Part shown: positions 1-5,065 of the stretch, piece after piece
Layout of the letters: the number at the start of each line of letters is the position of its first letter
How positions within the stretch are numbered: position 1 is the first letter of the stretch
DNA from: UBA8437 sp003445035
Lineage (GTDB): Bacteria; Planctomycetota; Planctomycetia; Planctomycetales; Planctomycetaceae
Assembly (NCBI GenBank): GCA_937901285.1
Contig: CALCHI010000553.1
Coordinates: 1 to 5,438 of the forward strand
Direction of reading: 5' to 3'
Length of the DNA: 5,438 nucleotides
The notes under the pieces: generated by a model
Database searches by the model: none
What the model saw: the letters and a program-made list of their open reading frames with translations, nothing else
Told to the model about the DNA's origin: nothing
Made by a program: the position numbers and the translations under genes

Positions 1-526
1 CCGGGGTCGAGCCACCGAAGTCGATGGCCGTGGGAGCCATGCCGCGTGAGGTCTGCTGGGCGGGACCCCACAGCTTGGCCATCACCGCGCCCACACCAGG
101 TCGTCCACCCATCGAACGCATCGCGTTGACACTCCAACCGCTGTCGCCCTGGTTGGTCGTGTGCTCGTTGTTCATGCCGCGGGTCGAGCGGATGATCGAG
201 TAGTTGTCGGCCACGCCGGCCAGCTCGGGCATCAACTCGCAGATCTCCACGCCCGGTGCGTTGGTCGCGATCGGACGGAACTCGCCACGGTACTCCACCG
301 GAGCCTCGGGCTTGAGGTCGAAGGTGTCCATGTGAGTCGGACCGCCGTGCAGGAAGATGTTGATCAGGTTCTTCCCACTGGCCCGGGCCGCCGCTTCGCC
401 CTCGGCCCGCAACAGGTCCGAGAGTCCAAAGCCGACGCTGCCCATGGCCACGGCGCCGATGTGCAATGCGTCTCGCCGCGTCATGCCGTCACAGAATCGC
501 TGCTTCCTGCCTTGAATCGTCAGCAT
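1..526 (-). CDS. DUF1501 family protein, Tat-exported, N-terminal 175 codons (C-terminus beyond the left edge)
   Basis: I translated this reading frame by hand; it is open from the ATG at 526 to the window edge, so the C-terminal half or more is missing. The start is supported by an AAGGAG Shine-Dalgarno at 540-535, eight bases upstream. A second ATG 14 codons in, directly before the twin-arginine, lacks such a site. Residues 16-24 read TRRDALHIG, a twin-arginine motif, followed by a hydrophobic stretch (25-35). Residues 56-70 (NIFLHGGPTHMDTFD) are the DUF1501 N-terminal signature, with the HGGP-x-HMD block. Further family-like blocks are CELMPELAGVAD (about 116-127) and a GGRPGVG segment (about 160-166). 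The family has an alkaline phosphatase/sulfatase-like fold and is predicted to act outside the cytoplasm; its activity is not established. It shares its architecture with the neighbouring DUF1501 protein but little exact sequence, so this is not a recent tandem copy. It follows that gene after 127 bases on the same strand. Confidence 0.9.
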   Translation of the reverse strand, partial: MLTIQGRKQRFCDGMTRRDALHIGAVAMGSVGFGLSDLLRAEGEAAARASGKNLINIFLHGGPTHMDTFDLKPEAPVEYRGEFRPIATNAPGVEICELMPELAGVADNYSIIRSTRGMNNEHTTNQGDSGWSVNAMRSMGGRPGVGAVMAKLWGPAQQTSRGMAPTAIDFGGSTP

Positions 527-534
527 GCCGATGT

Positions 535-540
535 CTCCTT
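535..540 (-). promoter_or_regulatory. Shine-Dalgarno site of the second DUF1501 gene
   Basis: On the minus strand AAGGAG lies eight bases before the ATG at 526. It decides this start over the in-frame ATG 14 codons downstream. The two other minus-strand genes of the window have no comparable site, which suggests this gene has its own strong translation initiation. Confidence 0.75.
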
Positions 541-552
541 CGTGGAGTGTAT

Positions 553-574
553 CGGGTCGATCGGTGCCGACCCG
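553..574. repeat. Inverted repeat in the leader of the second DUF1501 gene
   Basis: The arms CGGGTCG (553-559) and CGACCCG (568-574) are perfect complements of 7 bp separated by 8 bases. In a minus-strand transcript they would form a GC-rich hairpin ending 12 bases upstream of the AAGGAG Shine-Dalgarno. It could be a leader stem or part of a terminator for the upstream gene, but no U-run follows it. A 7-bp match in a gap this size could arise by chance. Confidence 0.4.
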
Positions 575-596
575 GTGCGGTATCTGGTTGCTCTCT

Positions 597-625
597 ATTC
601 TCTTTGTTTCGACCACTCAGATCAA
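597..625 (-). promoter_or_regulatory. Weak sigma70-like promoter candidate for the second DUF1501 gene
   Basis: On the minus strand TTGATC (625-620) and GAGAAT (602-597) are separated by 17 bases. Each hexamer matches the -35/-10 consensus at four of six positions. Transcription from here would give a leader of roughly 60 bases containing the 553-574 hairpin and the Shine-Dalgarno. The -35 element lies inside the 620-637 palindrome. The match is weak, so this is only a candidate. Confidence 0.22.
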
Positions 626-637
626 CGGGCGTTGATC
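620..637. repeat. 18-bp palindrome between the two DUF1501 genes
   Basis: GATCAACG (620-627) and CGTTGATC (630-637) are perfect 8-bp complements around a 2-base centre; as RNA the likely form is a 7-bp stem with a 4-base loop. It begins 17 bases after the stop codon of the upstream DUF1501 gene. There is no U-tract on either strand, so a standard intrinsic terminator is not supported. It could be a transcript-processing or stabilising stem, a factor-dependent terminator aid, or an operator, since it overlaps the weak -35 candidate. Confidence 0.45.
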
Positions 638-654
638 AATTCGGCGAAATCCAG

Positions 655-2115
655 CTATACGAGGATGTCGCGGACCACGCGGCAGTCCTTGTGATCGGTC
701 AGCATCTGGTCCTGGGCGTTGTAGAGGTATTTCAGTTGCCTGTGGTCGATGCCGAACAGGTGCAGCAGGGTGGCCTGGTAATCGTGCGGTGAGACCTTGT
801 CGACGACCGACCGGTGACCGAATTCGTCGGTCTGGCCGTAGGCGATGCCGGCCTTGAATCCGCCGCCGGCAAACCAGGTGCTGAAGCCCTGTCCGTTGTG
901 GTCGCGGCCGCATTTCTTGATGTCACCGTGGTTCTCGATCACCGGCAGCCGTCCGATTTCCCCGCCCCAGTGGACGATCGTCTGGTCGAGCAGTCCCCGT
1001 TGCTTGAGGTCCTTGACGAGACCGGCCGAGGGCTTGTCGGTCTTGCGGCAGATGGACGGCAGGCTGGCTCGGATGTTCGAGTGGTTGTCCCAGGGCTGGT
1101 AGTTGAGGAACAACTGTACGAAGCGGACCCCGCGTTCGATCAGCCGCCTGGCGATCAGGCACCGCGTGCCGTACTCGCGAGTGCCGTCCTCGTGGATCCC
1201 GTAGAGATCCTGGGTGGCCTTGGTTTCCTTGGAAACGTCCAGGACATCGCGGGCGGAGGTCTGCATGCGGGCGGCCAGTTCGTAGCTGGCAATCCGGGCT
1301 TCGAGATCGGTCTCGCCCCTGTGTTGCTCAAGGTGGCGGCGATTGAGCGCGGCCAGGAACGTGAGGTTCTTCTGCTGGAGTTCGCCGACCAGGTGCTTGG
1401 GGGGCTGGAGATTGAGGATTCGCGGCTGTCGGCTGCGGATGACGGTCCCCTGGAACAGCGGGGGCAGCCAGCCGTTGGACCAGTTGCGGACACCGTCGAC
1501 GGGGTGTCCCGAGGGATCGGGCATCACGACGTAGGACGGCAGGTCCTGGGCCTCGCTGCCCAGGCCGTAGGTCAGCCAACTGCCCAAAGCGGGACGGCCC
1601 GGCTGCGAACGACCGGTGTTCATGTACCAGATCGACGACTCGTGGCCGTTGATGTTGGTGTGCATCGAGCGGACCAGGCAGATGTCGTCGGCCACCCCGG
1701 CGATGTGGGGCACCAGTTCGCTCATCTCGGTGCCGCATTCTCCCCGCGGGCGAAATTTCCAGGGGCTGCCCAGCAGCCGCTTGCTGGCCCGCTTGACGAA
1801 GCTGTAGGTGATATTGCCCGGGTAGTCCTTGCCGTCGTGCTTGGTCAACTCGGGCTTGGGATCAAACAGGTCCATGTGGCTGGGACCGCCGTGCATGAAC
1901 AGGCTGATCATGGCCTGGGCCCGTGGGGCGTGGTGCGTCTGCTTGGGCAACAGGTCGAAGCTCCGGGGACCCCGCGGGATGTCCTTGGGAGTCGCCAGCA
2001 GGTTCTCGTCCTTCAACAGCGTCGCCAGCGCGACGGTGCCCAGGCCCAGGGCGTTGCGGTTGAGGAACTGACGTCGGCTGGTGAGTTCCAGCGGTGTGGC
2101 GGGCGAATCGGTCAT
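655..2115 (-). CDS. DUF1501 family protein, Tat-exported, complete (486 aa)
   Basis: This is a full-length DUF1501 protein of normal family size. Residues 13-18 (SRRQFL) are a textbook twin-arginine motif, followed by a hydrophobic segment (22-34), so export is by the Tat route in a folded state. The DUF1501 landmarks appear in order: HGGPSHMD at 75-82, SELVPHIAGVADD at 132-144, PWDNHS at 341-346, DKP at 360-362, GGEIGR at 384-389, GRDHN at 403-407, a GGG turn at 417-419, TDEFGH at 429-434 and HDYQATLLHLFGIDH at 444-458. The fold is alkaline phosphatase/sulfatase-like; substrate and reaction are not established. I chose the ATG at 2115 because it places the Tat motif 13 residues in. The frame stays open upstream to 2448, but that part overlaps the C-terminus of the PSD1 gene and is not protein-like. 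No good Shine-Dalgarno is visible, so translation may depend on the PSD1 gene ending 59 bases upstream. Confidence 0.95.
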   Translation of the reverse strand: MTDSPATPLELTSRRQFLNRNALGLGTVALATLLKDENLLATPKDIPRGPRSFDLLPKQTHHAPRAQAMISLFMHGGPSHMDLFDPKPELTKHDGKDYPGNITYSFVKRASKRLLGSPWKFRPRGECGTEMSELVPHIAGVADDICLVRSMHTNINGHESSIWYMNTGRSQPGRPALGSWLTYGLGSEAQDLPSYVVMPDPSGHPVDGVRNWSNGWLPPLFQGTVIRSRQPRILNLQPPKHLVGELQQKNLTFLAALNRRHLEQHRGETDLEARIASYELAARMQTSARDVLDVSKETKATQDLYGIHEDGTREYGTRCLIARRLIERGVRFVQLFLNYQPWDNHSNIRASLPSICRKTDKPSAGLVKDLKQRGLLDQTIVHWGGEIGRLPVIENHGDIKKCGRDHNGQGFSTWFAGGGFKAGIAYGQTDEFGHRSVVDKVSPHDYQATLLHLFGIDHRQLKYLYNAQDQMLTDHKDCRVVRDILV

Positions 2116-2124
2116 CGGGGATAT

Positions 2125-2139
2125 CACTCGTCGGGAGTG
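2125..2139. repeat. Short inverted repeat before the DUF1501 start
   Basis: CACTC (2125-2129) and GAGTG (2135-2139) are complementary around five bases, ending nine bases before the ATG at 2115. The only purine-rich stretch that could serve as a ribosome site (GAGTGA on the minus strand) falls partly inside this stem. That would fit translational coupling to the PSD1 gene, but a 5-bp stem is easily produced by chance. Confidence 0.2.
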
Positions 2140-2174
2140 GAAAGGGGTGTTCCGGAAGTTGCCTGGATCTACGG

Positions 2175-4838
2175 TCAGTCGATGTAGAGGAACTCGTTGC
2201 TGCCCAGCAGCGCCTGGCAGAGGTTGACCAGGACCAGCACCTTGCTGGGGATCTTGCTCCCCTTTTGTTGATCGGGGTTCTTCTTGATGAAATCGAGTTG
2301 ATCGGCCAGGAAGGCCATCGCGGCGACCAGTTCGTCGTTGGCGGGCGAACGATGGTAGGCCAGGTGCCAGGCCCAGGCGACACGGCGAGCGGTCAGCCGC
2401 TGTTCGTCGGTCGTGATCCCCGTCAGGCCGTCGGGGACGGTGACCCATGAGGGCACCGTGCCGCCGAGGCGGGTGGCGAAGTCCTGGGAGGAATCGAGGA
2501 TGAACTTGCTGTTCATCATCATCAGGGACTGGCTGGCCGAGGTCGACGGGACGCGACGATCGCAGTTGGTTTCCATCACCGGGGCGTCAAAGGTTCTCAG
2601 CATCGCCAGAGGGCGGCTGCGGCGGACCTGGATGTAGACGCTGCGACGCAGGTCTTCGCCTTTGAGAGGAATGTCGTTGCCGGGCCGGTTCGATGCGGCC
2701 TTCTTGTCGATTCCGATGACGATCTGCCCCACCGCGTCTTCTTTCACGGGGACCGGCGGTCCGTAGAACTTGGTGATCAACCGGCCGTTGACGGCCAGGA
2801 TGCTGTCGCGGATCGTCTCGGCGTCCATCCGGAAGACCGGCTTCCGCCAGTAAAAGATGTTCTCGGGGTCATCCGCGGCTAAGGCGTCCGAGTGGGTCGA
2901 GACCTGCCGGTAGACGGTGGATCTCATGATCAGCCGGTGGAACCGTTTCAGGTTCCACCCGCTGTCGGCGAACTCGGTGGATAGCCAGTCGAGCAGCACG
3001 GGGTGAGTCGGTTTCTCGCCCATCTTGCCGAACTCGCCGGGCGTATTGACCAGGCCGCGTCCGAAGTGGTGCATCCAGATGCGATTGACCAGGGCGCGGC
3101 CGACCAGGGGATGACGGCCACTGGTCAACCACCGGGCCCACGCCAGGCGGCGTCCGGTGGACGGTCGTTTCTTGTCGTTGGGATCGATCACCAGCCGCAG
3201 GCCGTCGGGGGCGGTCACGGTCAGACCGCCCGGAGCCACCTCGTGGCGGGGTTGCCGGTGATCGCCACGGTGGAACAGCTTGGTCACCGGCACCTGGCCG
3301 GGCACCTCCATCAGCACTCTCAGGAATTCCTGCTTCGGCTTCCGGCTGCGGATCGCCTGGATCCGCTTGTCGAACGCCTTGATCTCGTCGGCGTGCTTCT
3401 GGTTGTACTGGTAGAGATTGCCGCCGGTGACGTTGAGCTTGGGGTATTTCTTCAGCAGGGCCTTCTGTTCGGCGGACCGCTTTTTGTCGGCAGTGGCCTT
3501 GGCCGCCTTGAGTTTCCCACGAAGCGGTTCGTCGAAACCGGCCAGTTCCTTGGCCAGTGCCTGGGCGATGTAGGTGTCCCGTTTCTTGTTCCGCTCGCCC
3601 TCGAGTGTCTTGGCCTCGGTTTCGATCGAGGCGGCCTGGGCTTTCTTGGTGTCGTCGTACAGGGACAGTTTTCGCTGGCCCGGGTTCTTCCAGGACGCGG
3701 GGTTGAGCGCCGGCTCGAAAACGGCCCGGATGCGGTAGTAGTCGTCCTGGGAGATCGGGTCATAACGGTGATCGTGACACTGAGCACAGCCCAGCGAGAC
3801 ACCCATCAGGGCCGTGGAGACAATCTTGAGCGTGTCGGAGACGACCTGGTTCCTGGCGGCCGGGCCGTCGGCACCGCTGCCGGTGCCGTCGGCGGCCATC
3901 CGCAGGAATCCCGTCGCGGTCATCAGTTCGACGCCAACGGCGTCGAGATTGTCGCGAGATCCCTTCAGCAGTTCGTCACCGGCAAGTTGTTCGGTGATGA
4001 AACGATCGAATCGCCGGTTGGCGTTGATCGCCCGGATCACGTAGTCGCGGAACTTCCAGGCTTCGGATCGGACTACGTCTTTGTTTGTCACACCCTCGCT
4101 GTCGGCGTAGCCGGCGATGTCCAGCCAGTGTCTGCCCCACCTCTCTCCGTATTGCGGGTTGGCCAGCAACCGGTCGATCAACCGTTCCCAGGCGTCGGAC
4201 GCGGTGTCGGCAACGAACGCGGCGAGTTCTTCGGGCGTGGGGGGGCGGCCGAGCAGATCCAGGTACGCGCGTCGGGCCAGCGTGCGGCTGTCGGCGTCGG
4301 GAGAAAATCCCAGGCGTCGGTCGCCCATGGCCTGTTTCAGCAGGGCATCGATCGGGGTGCGGATTCGCTGCGAGGCGTCGTGGACAGGCACAATCGGGCG
4401 TTTCAGCGGTATGAAACTCCACCACGATCGCTCCTCGAGAGTGATTCCCAGGCCGTCGGGCAGTCGGTCAGGCTCCGGCCGGGCGGTCGGGGCCCCGGCC
4501 GCGATCCACTTGCGGATCGTCTCGATCTCGGCGGCCGGCACCTTCTTGTCCCCCGGGGGCATTTCGCCGGCGGTCAACCGGGCCAGCAGGCGGCTCTTTT
4601 GCGGGGATCCGGGCACGATCACCGGACCGCCCTCTCCTCCGGCAACCATCAACCGCCTCAGCCTCAGATCCAGCTTGCCCCGCTTCTCCTTTTCGGCCCC
4701 GTGGCAGTCGAAGCAGTGCGTCCGCAGGATCGGGCGGATGTCACCCTCGTAGGTCAACGGGGCATCGGCCGCAGACAACCGGGACGCGGTGCCGGGAATC
4801 AACAGCGACAAAAGGAGGCCGACGAGCAAGCGAGGCAT
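2175..4838 (-). CDS. PSD1 family planctomycete cytochrome-like protein (PSCyt1-DUF1549-DUF1553), 887 aa
   Basis: Residues 1-24 form a Sec-type signal peptide (MPRLLVGLLLSLLIP core, likely cleavage after SAA at 24), so the mature protein is outside the cytoplasm. PSCyt1 (about 28-115) contains CFDCH at 42-46, a c-type heme site, and a MPPG motif whose Met93 is a plausible distal ligand. DUF1549/PSCyt2 (about 160-375) shows RRAYLDLLGRPP (189-200), YGERWGRHWLD (230-240) and a second CXXCH, CAQCH at 351-355, followed by DHRYDPISQDDYYR. A Lys/Ala/Glu-rich segment (about 397-505) links to DUF1553/PSD1 (about 562-887), with LVNRIWMHHFGRGLV (583-597), GEKPTHPVLLDWLS (607-620) and the end block NEFLYID at 881-887. 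An open frame upstream to a TTG at 4958 would add 40 Pro/Thr-rich residues in front of the signal peptide; the ATG at 4838 is preferred. It is the likely first gene of an operon with DUF1501 59 bases downstream. The role of PSD1 proteins is unproven; heme binding is inferred from the motifs. Confidence 0.95.
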   Translation of the reverse strand: MPRLLVGLLLSLLIPGTASRLSAADAPLTYEGDIRPILRTHCFDCHGAEKEKRGKLDLRLRRLMVAGGEGGPVIVPGSPQKSRLLARLTAGEMPPGDKKVPAAEIETIRKWIAAGAPTARPEPDRLPDGLGITLEERSWWSFIPLKRPIVPVHDASQRIRTPIDALLKQAMGDRRLGFSPDADSRTLARRAYLDLLGRPPTPEELAAFVADTASDAWERLIDRLLANPQYGERWGRHWLDIAGYADSEGVTNKDVVRSEAWKFRDYVIRAINANRRFDRFITEQLAGDELLKGSRDNLDAVGVELMTATGFLRMAADGTGSGADGPAARNQVVSDTLKIVSTALMGVSLGCAQCHDHRYDPISQDDYYRIRAVFEPALNPASWKNPGQRKLSLYDDTKKAQAASIETEAKTLEGERNKKRDTYIAQALAKELAGFDEPLRGKLKAAKATADKKRSAEQKALLKKYPKLNVTGGNLYQYNQKHADEIKAFDKRIQAIRSRKPKQEFLRVLMEVPGQVPVTKLFHRGDHRQPRHEVAPGGLTVTAPDGLRLVIDPNDKKRPSTGRRLAWARWLTSGRHPLVGRALVNRIWMHHFGRGLVNTPGEFGKMGEKPTHPVLLDWLSTEFADSGWNLKRFHRLIMRSTVYRQVSTHSDALAADDPENIFYWRKPVFRMDAETIRDSILAVNGRLITKFYGPPVPVKEDAVGQIVIGIDKKAASNRPGNDIPLKGEDLRRSVYIQVRRSRPLAMLRTFDAPVMETNCDRRVPSTSASQSLMMMNSKFILDSSQDFATRLGGTVPSWVTVPDGLTGITTDEQRLTARRVAWAWHLAYHRSPANDELVAAMAFLADQLDFIKKNPDQQKGSKIPSKVLVLVNLCQALLGSNEFLYID

Positions 4839-4846
4839 GGGCAGGT

Positions 4847-4910
4847 GGGGTTGTCTGAGGTGGGTGGAGGGGAGGGGGAGTGTCGGAACCTGGGGCGGGG
4901 GTGTGGTGGG
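4847..4910 (+). other. G-run cluster (possible G-quadruplex) upstream of the PSD1 gene
   Basis: The plus strand has seven runs of three or more G in 64 bases: 4847-4850, 4862-4864, 4869-4872, 4874-4878, 4892-4895, 4897-4901 and 4908-4910. No four consecutive runs are all joined by loops of seven bases or fewer, because gaps of 11 and 13 bases interrupt the series. A quadruplex would therefore need one long loop. In PSD1 mRNA the region is C-rich and would lie in the leader. The G strand is the template strand for PSD1. Confidence 0.4.
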
Positions 4911-4961
4911 AGTTTCCGCAGAAATCGACAAATTCTGGCGAACGGTGTGAACCTTCAACGA

Positions 4962-4989
4962 TTGTCTCCGTTGATGGGAGCAGAGACAA
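4962..4989. repeat. Inverted repeat with operator-like geometry in the divergent region
   Basis: TTGTCTC (4962-4968) and GAGACAA (4983-4989) are perfect 7-bp complements separated by 14 bases, putting the arm centres 21 bp apart, about two helical turns. That spacing suits a dimeric DNA-binding protein. It sits 123 bases before the PSD1 start and 76 before the plus-strand start, and the right arm overlaps the weak -35 candidate of the plus-strand gene. A match like this has a fair chance (order of 0.2-0.3) of arising at random in a gap of this length. Confidence 0.3.
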
Positions 4990-5050
4990 CCGCGGGTCGA
5001 AACGGGTAGGATGACCCACCCAAGCGAACGCGACAGATGGCGACCAGTCG

Positions 5051-5056
5051 ACGGAG
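5051..5056 (+). promoter_or_regulatory. Shine-Dalgarno site of the plus-strand coiled-coil gene
   Basis: ACGGAG, with a GGAG core, ends nine bases before the ATG at 5066. It supports that ATG as the true start of an otherwise unrecognised gene. Confidence 0.6.
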
Positions 5057-5065
5057 ATATCTGCG

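Larger units (their letters stand above)
4839..5065. other. Divergent intergenic region (227 bases)
   Basis: This gap separates the minus-strand PSD1 start from the plus-strand coiled-coil gene and must hold the promoters of both. No strong sigma70-type promoter is visible. For the plus gene, GAGACA (4983-4988) and TAGGAT (5007-5012), 18 bases apart, match four of six positions each. For PSD1, TTGAAG (4957-4952) and CAGAAT (4936-4931) are 15 bases apart, also four of six each, which is poor. The part next to PSD1 is G-rich on the plus strand, and an inverted repeat lies near the middle; both are listed separately. Confidence 0.6.

Noticed and set aside
620..637. Intrinsic terminator at the palindrome after the DUF1501 gene
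   Set aside because: No run of U follows the stem on either strand, so it is reported only as an inverted repeat.
161..694. 177-codon plus-strand frame over the truncated DUF1501 gene and the following gap
   Set aside because: It lies antisense to a clearly recognised DUF1501 N-terminus, and its product shows no recognisable feature.
2150..2157. TTCCGGAA palindrome between the PSD1 and DUF1501 genes
   Set aside because: An 8-bp self-complementary word is common by chance, and it has no loop or context suggesting a function.
814..2187. 457-codon open frame on the plus strand opposite the DUF1501 gene
   Set aside because: It mirrors the conserved DUF1501 coding sequence, has no signal, motif or ribosome site of its own, and arises from GC-rich codon use.
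2116..2448. N-terminal extension of the complete DUF1501 gene up to 2448
   Set aside because: It overlaps the well-conserved C-terminus of the PSD1 gene in another frame, its translation is Arg/Pro-rich and not protein-like, and the Tat signal starts properly at the ATG at 2115.
3003..5009. 668-codon open frame on the plus strand opposite the PSD1 gene
   Set aside because: The translation is Gly/Val/Gln/Arg-rich without any domain pattern. It is the antisense shadow of a GC-rich gene whose own product has clear family motifs.
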